Program-made: the position numbers and the translations under genes
Shown: in pieces, positions 1 to 10,300 of the stretch
How positions within the stretch are numbered: position 1 is the stretch's first letter
Layout: every line of letters starts with the position of its first letter
Origin: Saprospiraceae bacterium
Lineage (GTDB): Bacteria > Bacteroidota > Bacteroidia > Chitinophagales > Saprospiraceae
DNA length: 64,000 bases
Assembly: GCA_016709995.1 (NCBI GenBank)
Contig: JADJLQ010000001.1
Span: forward strand, 1,274,001 to 1,338,000
Reading direction: 5' to 3'
Notes under the pieces: model-generated
Told to the model about the DNA's origin: nothing
The model's database searches: none
The model's input: the letters and a program-made list of their open reading frames with translations, nothing else

Positions 1-1150
1 CATGTTGCATCCGCTCTGTAGGCTCTCCCCAACTGTTGGGTAGATCAGCCATCACTAATAGCCCCAGCCTATCAGCCCAATAGAGCTTGCGAGGCAGATC
101 CGGCTTGATATGGGTACGGATACCATTGAGACCGATAGATTTGCTTCGAAGGATCTCCTCCTTCATAAATTGATCTGATGGGAAAGTATAATATCCCTCC
201 GGGTGATAAGATTGATCCAGGGCTAATTGAAGATATATTGGCTTATTATTGATAGCTATGTAGGGAATATTAGTGCCTGGAAGATTGACCGCAGAAATCT
301 TGCGCATGCCAAAATAGGTGTGCACGGTATCCGCACCCAAAACGGCAATCATACTGTATAGATATGGATCCTCCAAACACCAAAGATGTTGGTCCCGGAT
401 CGCTATATCTAACGAACCCTCTGTCATCCCAGCAGAAATTATTCCACTTCCCTTCGCATCATAACCTTCGCCCAGAACGTGAATGGTAAATGATTTTGGT
501 TCGACTGGGGCTTCAGTAATAGCTACGGTAACATGAACCTTGTGTAGATCAATATCAGGTAAGCAATGGACGGCATCAATAAAATCCCGGCCACGAGCCT
601 CCAGGTAGACCGTCTGCCACATACCACGTGCATTGCCATAACCCTGCTTGCCATACAAAGTAAAGTCCCTTCTTTTGTCATCTACCCTGATCGTTACTTC
701 GTGAGCCATTGAACCATTGAGATATGGAGTCAAATCAAATTCGAAAGGCATATAGCCACCTTCATGCTTACCAAGGAAGTGCCCATCCAGCCAAACCGAA
801 GTCTCCCAATCACAAGCCCCCAGGACCAGAAAGGTTCTTTTGCCAACAAACTCATTTGGGACCCGGATTGACCTTTTGTACCAAGCTATATCTGCTTCGT
901 CTTTGACTTGAGAAAGGGGCGATCCCCATGGAAAAGGAACTACTATATTTTTTGAAAGTACTTTTCCTGAAGCATACCAGGCTTCATTAAGCCCACGATC
1001 TAAAGAATCGAACTCAAAATCCCAACTTCCATTGAGATTCATCCAGAGGCTGCGGTAAAAATCTGGTCGCGGGTGTTCTGGTAAAGGTATTTCCTGAGCG
1101 GAAAGATATAAGATAGAAATACTTAAAATCAATGCCAATATCTGTTTCAT
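1..1150 (-). CDS. Glycoside hydrolase family 2 protein, N-terminal 383 residues (runs off window start)
   Basis: The start codon is the ATG at 1150 on the minus strand, and the frame stays open to base 2. The N-terminus (MKQILALILSISILYLSAQE) is a signal peptide, so the enzyme is exported. After it come the sugar-binding jelly-roll domain typical of GH2 (FYRSLWMNLNGSWDFEFDS; WYKRSIRVPNEFVGKR; DWETSVWLDGHFLGKHEGGY), an Ig-like middle domain, and the start of the TIM barrel (SIGLNGIRTHIKPDLP, then KLYWADRLGLLVMADLPNSW). These match beta-galactosidase, beta-glucuronidase and beta-mannosidase relatives that cleave terminal sugars from glycans in the periplasm. The catalytic glutamates lie beyond the window, so the substrate cannot be given. 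The gene reads away from greA. Confidence 0.85.
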   Translation of the reverse strand, partial: MKQILALILSISILYLSAQEIPLPEHPRPDFYRSLWMNLNGSWDFEFDSLDRGLNEAWYASGKVLSKNIVVPFPWGSPLSQVKDEADIAWYKRSIRVPNEFVGKRTFLVLGACDWETSVWLDGHFLGKHEGGYMPFEFDLTPYLNGSMAHEVTIRVDDKRRDFTLYGKQGYGNARGMWQTVYLEARGRDFIDAVHCLPDIDLHKVHVTVAITEAPVEPKSFTIHVLGEGYDAKGSGIISAGMTEGSLDIAIRDQHLWCLEDPYLYSMIAVLGADTVHTYFGMRKISAVNLPGTNIPYIAINNKPIYLQLALDQSYHPEGYYTFPSDQFMKEEILRSKSIGLNGIRTHIKPDLPRKLYWADRLGLLVMADLPNSWGEPTERMQH

Positions 1151-1335
1151 AAAAACCTGCTAGAATTATTCTAAAGGTATGAATTGTTGCTGACAGGAAT
1201 ACGAATATATTACGGATATAAATTTGCTGGGCTTAATTCATTTTGTCCAATTATTAGAGAATTGGTCTTGATACATTGGGTATACATCAGATACGCTGGT
1301 TAAGGCTACAATTTGATTTTCCACCTTTAAAAAAC

Positions 1336-1367
1336 TTGACCCATGCAGGAAGAAAGTATTATCTTTG
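1336..1367 (+). promoter_or_regulatory. Bacteroidota-type promoter upstream of greA
   Basis: TTG at 1336-1338 is followed after 21 bases by TATCTTTG at 1360-1367. This fits the Bacteroidota consensus of a -33 TTG and a -7 TAnnTTTG box spaced 19-21 bases apart. Transcription would start near 1372, giving greA a leader of about 165 bases. Confidence 0.5.
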
Positions 1368-1383
1368 GCAGAAGAATTTTACT

Positions 1384-1420
1384 AAAGAACGTTTTCGGAA
1401 GGATACTGAAAACGTTCTTT
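1384..1420 (+). promoter_or_regulatory. 13-bp perfect hairpin in the greA leader
   Basis: AAAGAACGTTTTC (1384-1396) and GAAAACGTTCTTT (1408-1420) pair perfectly around an 11-base loop. The hairpin lies about 12 bases after the predicted start site and about 120 bases before the greA start codon. Only a weak T-rich stretch follows (TTTGTATTTTC). It could be an attenuator, an mRNA-stability element or the end of a short leader RNA. Confidence 0.5.
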
Positions 1421-1539
1421 GTATTTTCGATTTGATCTATACATGGAGAGCTTTATCAATCATACGGTCAACAGATCTGCGTCTCAGGACATAGCCACTC
1501 TATAATTTTTTTTATTCTAATTTAAAAACTGTTAATATC

Positions 1540-2010
1540 ATGGAATTGACATTAATGACCCCTGAAGGTTTTGAAAAATTGAAACACGAGCTCGATGAAT
1601 TAAAAGGGAATGGAAGACAAGATGCATCGAAAGCTATTGCGGAGGCTAGGGAAAAAGGCGATCTTTCAGAAAACGCGGAGTACCATGCTGCAAAAGATGC
1701 GCAAGGCATGCTGGAATACAAAATCAATGAATTGGAAAAAAAATTGGCCAATGTAAAATTGGTCGATGAATCTCAAGTTGATATTTCCAGGGCAAATATA
1801 TTGTCCTCCGTCACCATCCGTAATAAAAAATCAGGTAAACTACAAGACTACAAATTGGTCTCTGAAGCTGAGGCAGACCTTAAATCAGGCAAACTCAGTG
1901 TAGCATCCCCTATTGGCAAAGGAATCGTCGGCAAAAAGATTGGTGAAATAGCTGAGATCAGTACTCCAAATGGCACGATCGAGTTTGAGATCATAAATAT
2001 TTATATCTAA
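1540..2010 (+). CDS. greA: Transcription elongation factor GreA
   Basis: This is a 156-residue protein, the usual GreA length. Residues 1-75 form the N-terminal coiled coil that enters the RNA polymerase secondary channel. Its tip carries the conserved acidic pair D41 and E44 in KGDLSENAEYHAAKD, which holds the second magnesium during cleavage of backtracked RNA. Residues 80-156 are the FKBP-like C-terminal domain that docks on the polymerase. The gene follows a long leader with a strong hairpin, and only 6 bases separate its stop from the HIT gene, so the two are probably one transcript. Confidence 0.95.
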   Translation: MELTLMTPEGFEKLKHELDELKGNGRQDASKAIAEAREKGDLSENAEYHAAKDAQGMLEYKINELEKKLANVKLVDESQVDISRANILSSVTIRNKKSGKLQDYKLVSEAEADLKSGKLSVASPIGKGIVGKKIGEIAEISTPNGTIEFEIINIYI

Positions 2011-2016
2011 TCTACC

Positions 2017-2418
2017 TTGGCAAGCATATTCTCAAAAATAGTGGCAGGCGAAATCCCTTGCCATAAAGTGGCTGAAAATGATGACTTTCTTGCATTTTTA
2101 GATATTAACCCATTGACAAAAGGTCATACCCTGGTGATCCCTAAACAAGAGACCGATTATATTTTTGATCTTGAAGATGATGCACTCGGGGCGATGATGG
2201 TATTTGCCAAAAAAGTAGCGCATGCTATCCAAACTAAGGTAGAATGCAAGCGCATTGGAATCACCGTGATCGGATTAGAAGTGCCACATGCCCATATTCA
2301 TCTGGTGCCTATCAACACTATGATGGACATGAACTTTTCTTCGCCCAAAGAGACAACTAATCACAGTGCACTTTCCGCACTGGCCGAAAGTATCCATGGA
2401 GAGTTTAGAGATAAGTAA
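2017..2418 (+). CDS. HIT family protein (HINT-like nucleotide phosphoramidase/hydrolase)
   Basis: The 133-residue protein has the histidine triad H91-A-H93-I-H95 in GLEVPHAHIHLVPIN, and the N-terminal motif MASIFSKIVAGEIP is typical of bacterial HINT proteins. These bind and hydrolyse nucleoside phosphoramidates or related nucleotides, with the last triad histidine as nucleophile. The start is a TTG at 2017: the only in-frame codons before it are TCT and ACC after the greA stop, so no ATG is available. Translation is therefore probably coupled to greA. The cellular substrate is not known from sequence. Confidence 0.9.
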   Translation: MASIFSKIVAGEIPCHKVAENDDFLAFLDINPLTKGHTLVIPKQETDYIFDLEDDALGAMMVFAKKVAHAIQTKVECKRIGITVIGLEVPHAHIHLVPINTMMDMNFSSPKETTNHSALSALAESIHGEFRDK

Positions 2419-2576
2419 CCGCTACTCTGAAGTCCTTTTAATATATAATTTGATTTATTGAACTCCAGGTACAGGCTTGCGATAAGTTGAAGTCTCGACC
2501 AATCTTTTTAGGAAAACCAGTCGGATTTATTTAATTTTGCAGTATTAATTTTTTAACCAATTAAAAACAAGTATTT

Positions 2577-3053
2577 ATGGGATTATTTTCATTTTTAAAA
2601 GGAGCCGGAGAAAAGCTATTTGGCTCTAAAACACCCACTGCACCAGCAGTACCAGAGGTAGATGCAGCAGCAATAGAAAGAGAAAGGAAGATCACTGCTA
2701 TGCAAAGTTATCTTACCGGCCTTGGCCTTGATATCGCCAATATAGACCTTGACCTTGAAGGTGACAAAGTCACAGTATATGGTCAAGCTCAAACTCAAGC
2801 TGACAAAGAAAAACTGATACTTGCGCTGGGCAATGTAGAAGGAGTTGCTTCCGTTGATGATCGGGTATCTGTCTTAATATCAGAGCCAGAAGCTGAAATG
2901 TACGAAGTAAAATCCGGTGATTCATTGTCAAAGATTGCCAAACATTTTTATGGCGATCCAATGAGATACAATGAAATCTTTGAGGCCAATATGCCTATGC
3001 TCAAACATCCTGATAAAATCTATCCAGGTCAAATGCTTAGAATCCCAAAATAA
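2577..3053 (+). CDS. kbp: Kbp/YgaU-like BON-LysM domain protein
   Basis: The 158-residue protein closely follows the layout of E. coli Kbp (YgaU, formerly LysM): an N-terminal MGLFSFLKGAGEKLFG stretch, a BON domain at about residues 35-103, and a LysM domain at about 108-157 (YEVKSGDSLSKIAKHFYGD to YPGQMLRIPK). In E. coli the protein is a cytoplasmic potassium-binding sensor. There is no signal peptide here, which fits that location. A TAATTTTG box at 2532-2539 could be its -7 promoter element. A clear terminator follows at 3075. The name rests on architecture and end-to-end motif agreement. Confidence 0.88.
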   Translation: MGLFSFLKGAGEKLFGSKTPTAPAVPEVDAAAIERERKITAMQSYLTGLGLDIANIDLDLEGDKVTVYGQAQTQADKEKLILALGNVEGVASVDDRVSVLISEPEAEMYEVKSGDSLSKIAKHFYGDPMRYNEIFEANMPMLKHPDKIYPGQMLRIPK

Positions 3054-3074
3054 TCCATTCAGACTAAAAATTTT

Positions 3075-3104
3075 AAAGGCTCGATTTAATCGGGCCTTTT
3101 TTTT
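3075..3104 (+). terminator. Rho-independent terminator of the kbp-like gene
   Basis: AAAGGCTCGAT and ATCGGGCCTTT pair (one T-G wobble) around a short loop, and a run of eight T follows. It starts 22 bases after the stop codon. Confidence 0.85.
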
Positions 3105-3144
3105 GCCTGGTTCTATACAGATCTGACTTGTTTTGGGAGTTCTT

Positions 3145-3594
3145 TTATTTTCGCATTGTTTTGTATTTGTTCCAAAGTTCTTTAAAAAAACCTTCTTCTT
3201 CCAATCCTTGCATATCACTTAACTCCAACTCTAAGGCATTGGTAGACTGGATGATCTCAATCAACGAAAAAACAAGGGAAACTGACAATGAAATCAAACT
3301 GACTGCAAACAAGCCATGCGCAATAGACTGCCACCCGCTATAGATACAATACATCGTGCAAACACAAATCAAAAAACTAAAGACGCCGAGCCCCTGCATC
3401 CACCTCACATAATACAACCGCTTTCGAAGTCCCATGATCTGTAGCAACATCATTTTTTCATCTTTGCCTGCCCTGTACTGTTCATGTAATTTTCTGATCA
3501 GATTGGCGAGGGCCAAAAATCGATTGGTATATGCCAGCATCAGCAAACTAATGGCAGGAAATAAAACAGCAGGAGTATTAAAAGTGATTTCCAT
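3145..3594 (-). CDS. DUF2721 family membrane protein
   Basis: This 149-residue protein begins MEITFNTPAVLFPAISLLML and continues AYTNRFLALANLIRKLHEQY, the conserved N-terminal block of DUF2721. The rest has two hydrophobic segments at about residues 70-90 and 95-118 and a short charged tail. Proteins of this family are small inner-membrane proteins without a known function. It converges with the kbp-like gene from the right. No operon partner is evident. Confidence 0.8.
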   Translation of the reverse strand: MEITFNTPAVLFPAISLLMLAYTNRFLALANLIRKLHEQYRAGKDEKMMLLQIMGLRKRLYYVRWMQGLGVFSFLICVCTMYCIYSGWQSIAHGLFAVSLISLSVSLVFSLIEIIQSTNALELELSDMQGLEEEGFFKELWNKYKTMRK

Positions 3595-3691
3595 AATGAT
3601 GTGCTTAGATGGTTATTTATGATAATATGGTAACAAGCATGTTTAGACCATTCTCAATCTTTATGAATCAATGGCTGCTGATTAAGCTCTA

Positions 3692-6001
3692 TTAAAAATT
3701 GTAGTTAATTTTAAAAGTAATATTTCTGGGAGCTTCCATTTGTGCCGGTCTGGAAGTGTAAATCTCATTAAAAAGGTTTTTAAAAATCAAGTTAAAAGTC
3801 ACACCTCGCCAGGATCTGGCAGCTCGCAGATCTACAACAGTATATCCACCATGATTTTGCCTAAATTCTTTGAGGCCCTTTATGACCAATTCGAATATAG
3901 CATCTATGGCTTCCATTTTACTCGTATATAAAATGCCTGATCCAAATATCCATGGCCCTAGCTGGTCTTCGATATCCAGCTTAAAAAGGTGTTTTGAGCG
4001 ATATTTGAGTATATTAAAATCCGCAGATGATCGCCGATTGTCTTCTTCAGTAAATTCAACAAACCTGGGTTCAATAAAGGTATACCCTCCTGTATAAGTA
4101 AGCAGGTGTCTTCCGATAGGTGTTGCTCCTGCGGCTGAAACTTCAAATCCTTTGATATCCGTATTACCAATATTTTGAGATTGAAATCCTTTGACAAATC
4201 CGGTAAAAACAAATTCCATCATATCAGTGTATTTCGACCAAAATACTGCGGCATCCAAATAGCCCTTGGATTTTTTCCAAAGAAATCCTTGCTTGAGACC
4301 TACTTCGCCATTCCAACCTCGCTCGCTAGTTAGACCGGGATTGGGTGAAATGAAGGTAGCCCCAAATGAAGTAGTGATAAATTGCTCTGCCAATGTAGGG
4401 AATCTAAAACCTTCCCCCCAGCTCGCTCTGAGATATAAACCCTTGTTGATTTTTGAATTTATTCCAACTCTCCATAAACTTTTATTTTCTTTCCGGATCC
4501 CTCCAGGTAAAGTATCACCTTCAAATACCTCGGGTCGATGCAAGGTATAATCTTCAAACCGCCATCCCACGGAAACGGTAGTATGATCATACAATTTTTT
4601 CTCCGCCTGCAGGTAGAGTCCAAGATTATCAGATTTAAATGGAAGCCGGCTGAATAAGTCAGAATTGCTGCTGTTATGATTGGCCACTAATCCACTAGTC
4701 AGATAAATGCCTTGCTTTTTGAATTGCCTTTGAAACTGGTATTCTCCATATAATAAGGTAGAACTATTGGATTGACCATTAGATACTGTATTGTCTACTA
4801 CATAGATTCTTGACCTAAAAGCATGTTTATTGTCTGATTTGTCAAAATAAGTGATAAAAGGATCTATGTGATATCGAAAAGAATTAGAATTGCTCAAAGT
4901 AGAGCTGTCAGGTCTAAAATAAGCAGTGACGCCGTCACGCCAATAGAAAAAACTTTGAGATTTTCTCCTGTTCATGTTGAGGTGAAAACCGGCCGTCAAC
5001 CGGTCAGTAATCCTATACTGAATACTGCCGTTGATTCTCGCATATTCTGAGCCTGATGTCTCATTATAACTTTTAGATTTTTGCAAATAAGTACTGCCCA
5101 CCACATCAAGTCTGCCATACTTTTGGCTATGGGAAAAGCTCATGCCAGTAGTATAAGGAATGGCATGCCACCATTGCTGTGATCTATCTTTTGGAGGCAA
5201 CACGGCGCTATAGAATACGGATGCTTTGGAAATGGGATCTGATTTGGCATAGGCGGTGCGCACGTGAATCAAACCATTCAAAGCTGATGATCCATAACTC
5301 GCTGAAGCAGCGCCTTTGATAACCTCTATTTGTTCAATGTTTTCTACAGGCACATCATCCCAATTAGGGTATCCCGCATCTGCTTGCAAAGCGGGCACTT
5401 CATTGATCATCAGTAACACCCTACTACCAGCTCCATAACTAAATCCAGCTCCACCTCTTATATTGGCCTGGTCACCTACCATGGTGAGGCCAGGGACTTT
5501 GTCCAATACTTCATCAACAGATGTCGCGTTGAGATGATCTATCAATGAGCTCTTGATCACCTCCATAGAGATCGTGCTTTCACTGATGGGTTTGGCATAT
5601 CGACTGTCACTGATGACGGCAGTCTGAAGTACATTTTCAGCTGATTCCATCCATACATCCAGGTCGATCCACTCGTCAGATTTGATGACTATATCCCGGT
5701 GCTCAGTGGTATATCCCAGATACGATATGTCCAACCTATATTTTCCGGGCTGCAATAGGATTTGATAATGACCTGTTTCATCCGTTATACCACCGACTGT
5801 ACCGGAGGCTATGGTTGCCGCAACCATAGCCTCCCTGGTAGATTTATCCTTGATCGCGCCTTTCACTCCTGATGATTGAGCTTGGATGCTAACAGCAAAA
5901 AAAACCAAGAAAACAAAAACAACATTTGAATAATGAATCCAAAAACTAAAATCTAGGTGTAACTTAGTAGAATTATTCCTAATATACATCAATTCAGACA
6001 T
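3692..6001 (-). CDS. TonB-dependent outer-membrane receptor
   Basis: The 769-residue protein has a signal peptide ending in SIQAQ, a carboxypeptidase-regulatory-like domain at about residues 45-125 (VKGAIKDKSTREAMVAATIA), a plug domain at about 140-245 (DEVLDKVPGLTMVGDQANIR; IEQIEVIKGAASASYGSSAL), and a beta-barrel that ends in the aromatic residue F. Such receptors take up siderophores, vitamins or glycan pieces using TonB energy. No SusD partner is next to it, so it is probably not a SusCD glycan pair; a metal or cofactor ligand is possible. The ATG at 6001 touches the start of the divergent gene, so the ATG at 5989 (residue 5) may be the true start. Confidence 0.9.
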   Translation of the reverse strand: MSELMYIRNNSTKLHLDFSFWIHYSNVVFVFLVFFAVSIQAQSSGVKGAIKDKSTREAMVAATIASGTVGGITDETGHYQILLQPGKYRLDISYLGYTTEHRDIVIKSDEWIDLDVWMESAENVLQTAVISDSRYAKPISESTISMEVIKSSLIDHLNATSVDEVLDKVPGLTMVGDQANIRGGAGFSYGAGSRVLLMINEVPALQADAGYPNWDDVPVENIEQIEVIKGAASASYGSSALNGLIHVRTAYAKSDPISKASVFYSAVLPPKDRSQQWWHAIPYTTGMSFSHSQKYGRLDVVGSTYLQKSKSYNETSGSEYARINGSIQYRITDRLTAGFHLNMNRRKSQSFFYWRDGVTAYFRPDSSTLSNSNSFRYHIDPFITYFDKSDNKHAFRSRIYVVDNTVSNGQSNSSTLLYGEYQFQRQFKKQGIYLTSGLVANHNSSNSDLFSRLPFKSDNLGLYLQAEKKLYDHTTVSVGWRFEDYTLHRPEVFEGDTLPGGIRKENKSLWRVGINSKINKGLYLRASWGEGFRFPTLAEQFITTSFGATFISPNPGLTSERGWNGEVGLKQGFLWKKSKGYLDAAVFWSKYTDMMEFVFTGFVKGFQSQNIGNTDIKGFEVSAAGATPIGRHLLTYTGGYTFIEPRFVEFTEEDNRRSSADFNILKYRSKHLFKLDIEDQLGPWIFGSGILYTSKMEAIDAIFELVIKGLKEFRQNHGGYTVVDLRAARSWRGVTFNLIFKNLFNEIYTSRPAQMEAPRNITFKINYNF

Positions 6002-6832
6002 ATGAAAAAGGTTTTCCGGTACATTACGATAGTTGCTCTAATATTTCAAATGTACAATATCTATGGTCAAAATCAGATCTGTGTACCAGATTCTTTGTAT
6101 AGAGATAGTATAGCCGGTATCTATCCAAGGCCCTACAATGATAGTACCAAAACTGGCGGCATAAATAAGGCAGCATGTATAGACCAGGATTATGAATTTC
6201 CGCTTACTGTCCGTATTCCAGACATGATCACTATCCCAATAGCTGGCTCCAATGTGACACTGGGCCTTGAAAATGCTTTCCTGGATACTGTAAATGCTGT
6301 CACTGGATTGCCAATTGGGATCAAATATTATTGTAATCCCGGCAGTTGTAATATGAAAAAAAATGTATTGGGCTGTGTAATATTAAAAGGAAAACCGACT
6401 ACTGCAAACAAACCAGGCATTTATGACCTCATCATTAACCTTAAACTCATCACCTCCTTTGGCACTTTTGATGTAGCGTTTCCTGGTCCATTTTTCCCTG
6501 GTAAATACAGTCTTACTCTCGCAGAAAAAACCTCATCGGCCTGTCTCACCAGCGATATCCATCAATCCCTGACTTTTGATGGGGAAATCAAAGCATATCC
6601 TATTCCAGCAGGTCAAAATATAAACTTTACCGTATTTGCTTTGAGGCCCGGCACTTCCTCTCTTTGGATACGCGATATTACAGGCAGACAAATCAGTAGC
6701 CAAAGCTTAAGCCTCGTACAAGGTGAAAATAAAATAGTAGTTCCGGTGCATCAATTAGGAAATGGCGTTTACACTTATACCCTCAGACAAGGAGTATTAG
6801 CTACCACAAAGAGGTTTATAGTATTGCATTAA
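6002..6832 (+). CDS. Secreted protein with T9SS type A sorting domain
   Basis: The 276-residue protein starts with a signal peptide (MKKVFRYITIVALIFQMYNI, then YGQ). The middle (about 25-195) has no domain I recognise; it has several cysteines and proline-rich turns. The last ~80 residues look like the type IX secretion type A C-terminal domain: AYPIPAGQNINFTVFALRPG, IRDITGRQISSQSL, then NGVYTYTLRQG and TTKRFIVLH. It would be exported through T9SS and anchored on or released from the surface. It is divergent from the TonB receptor, whose predicted start abuts it, so the two promoters must overlap the coding sequences. Confidence 0.75.
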   Translation: MKKVFRYITIVALIFQMYNIYGQNQICVPDSLYRDSIAGIYPRPYNDSTKTGGINKAACIDQDYEFPLTVRIPDMITIPIAGSNVTLGLENAFLDTVNAVTGLPIGIKYYCNPGSCNMKKNVLGCVILKGKPTTANKPGIYDLIINLKLITSFGTFDVAFPGPFFPGKYSLTLAEKTSSACLTSDIHQSLTFDGEIKAYPIPAGQNINFTVFALRPGTSSLWIRDITGRQISSQSLSLVQGENKIVVPVHQLGNGVYTYTLRQGVLATTKRFIVLH

Positions 6833-6841
6833 ATGCTGTCA

Positions 6842-7333
6842 CTACTCTTCTTCTTCCTCTTCTAATTCTGTCTGGATGACTGGGGTGATCATCGGCAAAC
6901 CAACCCATTTAGATTCGGCAGCATTGACAGCCATAAAACCTAGAAAACCTCCTGAAGCCCCGGCAATCTCTTTAGCAAATCTCAAGAATCCTTTATAAAG
7001 TTTGGATCCAATTTTAGGGTTGATTTCTCCTAAAATACTATTGAGCTGGCTCAACCGGTCTGAAATGATTTGGCCGCGGCTATCAGCATCCTCAGGCAGT
7101 TCAGTATTAAATTTATCGATGAGTGCATCAAATTGAGCTTCTACTTCTTCGTAAAATTCTTTTAAATATTCTGGAGAAGAGTAAGTTCTGATGTGGGCTA
7201 TCTTCTTTGCCAGATCCAATTCTTTGACATCCAGCTCACCATCAGCCTTCCCAACCAGGATAGCGATCAAAGGGAGTGCCTCTTGCAGCTGAATGAGTTT
7301 GGATGCTTCCAGGTGTTTTAAATCATGTATCAT
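6842..7333 (-). CDS. TerB-like hypothetical protein
   Basis: The 163-residue protein is mostly helical. Its segment ALPLIAILVGKADGELDVKE near residues 19-38 has the hydrophobic-helix plus acidic-loop pattern of the TerB/DjlA N-terminal fold, which can bind divalent metal. A glycine-rich hydrophobic stretch (AGASGGFLGFMAV) sits near residue 130, and the C-terminus is a run of glutamates. It lies directly downstream of smc on the same strand with a 42-base gap, so co-transcription is likely. I do not know its function; the TerB assignment is tentative. Confidence 0.5.
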   Translation of the reverse strand: MIHDLKHLEASKLIQLQEALPLIAILVGKADGELDVKELDLAKKIAHIRTYSSPEYLKEFYEEVEAQFDALIDKFNTELPEDADSRGQIISDRLSQLNSILGEINPKIGSKLYKGFLRFAKEIAGASGGFLGFMAVNAAESKWVGLPMITPVIQTELEEEEEE

Positions 7334-7375
7334 GTCTTTATACGTTTAGATTTGCAAATATAAGTCGATGTTTTT

Positions 7376-10300
7376 TTAATTAGCAGATGTTTCCAAAAGA
7401 GACATATGCTCAAACTCTCTGAAATCGACAGCACTCACTTTACTCACACCGACTTCTTCCATAAATACACCATAGATCACATCTACGGCAGCCATGGTCT
7501 GTTTGTTATGTGTCACGATGATAAACTGTGACTCTTCCGCAAAATCTCTAATGATATTGTTAAACTTTTCAATATTACTATCATCCAGGGGAGCATCGAC
7601 CTCATCAAAAATACAGAAAGGAGCAGGTTTAAGCAGGTACAGTGCAAATAATAAGGCCGTCGCTGTGAGGGTTTTTTCTCCGCCAGAAAGCTGACTCAAG
7701 GACTTGGGCAGCTTTCCTTTGGGCTTGGCGATGATATCGATGTCCGATTCTAGTGGCTGATCCGGATTGAGTAAGATAAGGTCACAGCTATCCTCTGCAG
7801 TAAATAGACTCCTGAAAACCCGGATGAAATGCTCCCTGACCTTGCCAAAAGCCTCCAGAAACTTAGAGGTTGCACTGATATCAATCTCCTGTATGGTAGC
7901 CAGCAAGGACTCTTTGGCATTGAGAATATCCTGTCGTTGGTTAAAGATGTTGTCATACCTTTCTTTCATCTCACGGTATGCTTCGACAGCCATCGGGTTG
8001 ATCTCCCCATAATTTTCGATTCGATCCTTTAACTTCCTAACTTTATCTTTTAGCAGATCGTATTTTGAAGCAGTAGCATTTTCAGGGCCATCAGACTCGA
8101 CGATTTCAGTCATTGGCTCCAGCTCAGGGAGGACTTCAATATTAAATTCGATTTTTAATCTTTCTTTGACTGTCTCCAATCTGAACTCAAGATCCTTGAT
8201 TTGATCTTTGTGACCATTGATGGTATTTTGAAGCTGAGCTTCTTCTCTTTGAAAATCCCGTAATATTTGCTCTTGTTGATGGATTCCGTTTCGTTTTTTG
8301 AAATATTCCTGTTCGAACACGTTCAACCCTGACTCTTTAGTTTGCTTATCAATGTACATACCCCTTAGCTGCTCATTGATCCCTTCCAATTCAGCAGTTA
8401 TTTTTTCGCGTTGGCCATCCTCCTCTGATTGGGTGTCAACTAACTTATCAATTAATTGCTCAGCCTCACTTCTACGCCCGGTTTGGAAATCAATATCCTG
8501 TACCAGAGCATCTATTTTACTTTGATGCCGGATGGCATCTATCTGTTTTTGATTGAATGCTTCGTGTGCTTTGGTAAGCGTCTGTGCTACAACCTGATAA
8601 TTAGAATCTATCGCTACTATCCTATTGAGCATTTCATTGAGCTCATTTCTACGCTGGTTGATGTGGTCATTGATTTCAAGGTTTTGATGCTGAATGGTCT
8701 GTTGAGTTTGAATCAATTCCTGGGCAGAAGCTGCGGCATTTACCTTTAATTCATTCAGGTTCTCATATCGGGTATGAAGCTGAATCTCGTCTTTATGTTT
8801 TCGCTCCAATTGCAACCTGGTAGACTCGATGGCTTTTAATATTTCCTGATGATCAAGCGTTTTGTGCTCCAACTCCAATTTATTCGTCTCCCTAACGGAT
8901 ATGATATGTTCCTCTTCCAATTGCTTGATCTCTTCTTCGAGAATCTCGAGATTTTTCCTTCGACCTAATTTTTTACCTTCAAACAAACCAACACTTCCAC
9001 CGGACAAAGCAAACTGTCTTTTGACATAACTGCCATTGGCTGATAAAATGGTAATATTATTTTCATCATACTCCTTGAACCTGGCTTTGTCCAGGGGATT
9101 GGGATCTATGAATACATGCTGGAAAAGACGGTTAAACAGATTGGCATAGGCGCTGTCAAATCTAAGTACATCCAGGGCAGAGATCAGTCCCGCAATACGC
9201 ATCGGTCCTGACTGAATCAGCGGGGTAATCGCTTCTAAAACAAAAAAATTAGCTTTGCCTTTTTGAGCATCAGACAACATCCTTATTGCATGACCGGCAT
9301 CTTCGTAAGTATCGACGATATAATGACTTAGATAGGGCTCCAGGAATTGTTCAATGGTCGCCCGATATTCTTCCGGGGCATAAATCAGGTCAGCGAGCAA
9401 AGGAAGGTCCTCTTTCCAGTTCTTGTGCAAGAAGCGAATAGAATCGGGATAGCCTTCCATACTGTCTACCATACTTTTTAGGAGTTGGTGTTCATTTTGT
9501 TTTGCATCCAGTTTTCGCTCTATTCCAGCCTTAACCTGCTTAGTCTGATCGAGCTTTTTGTTTAATTCTGTTATGAGTTCAACTCGGTTGAGTTCTTCTG
9601 CTTCATGATGCGTCAGCTCTGCCTGAACCTGATTAATAGCATCCCGCAAACCCTCCAATTCGACACCGATCGTTTCTAACTGCCTATCTCTATTGACATT
9701 TTCTTCTGCGATCCTGGCCAGACTCTGCTCGAGATTTTCAGATTTGTTTTGATTGATGGCCAGTTGCTTTTCTTTTTCAAATAAGTCTTTTTCGATCTCC
9801 TGCTGTTCTTTTTGGAGAACCTCAAAGGAAGATTTGACTTCGCCGTGTTGACTTTCGATCTGGCTGCGCTCTAACTCCATTTTAGCCAGTAAATCATGAA
9901 GTTCGGCTGCAGATATTTTTAATTGTTCTAATACTTCGTTTTTATTGATAATCTCTTGATCCAACATGGACAATCTGGAGATCCAGGTTTCTTTTTGCTC
10001 AGAGAGCTTAGCCCGATTGGTCGATAAAAACTCTAATTTTTGATCGGAGATCCTTTTACTATTTTCCAGGTTTTGAAGCTGATGGATCATAGCATTGAGC
10101 TCCTTTTGATAGGAGCTGAGCGAGTGCTCTTCGTCAAGGATAGCTTTTTTTCCAGCCTCCAGTGAAGATTCTGCAGTGCGATGATTAGTCTCTACGGTTC
10201 GCAGTTTGTCAAGTTCTGTCACTAAATTTTTTTGGAGGATAACATTTTTAGTGAGAATGTCCTGAGTCTCCAGGTATGCCAGCTCCAGGGACAAATTTTT

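Noticed and set aside
1276..1494. 72-residue frame in the greA leader
   Set aside because: It spans the promoter and the hairpin and has no family likeness; the regulatory reading explains the region better.
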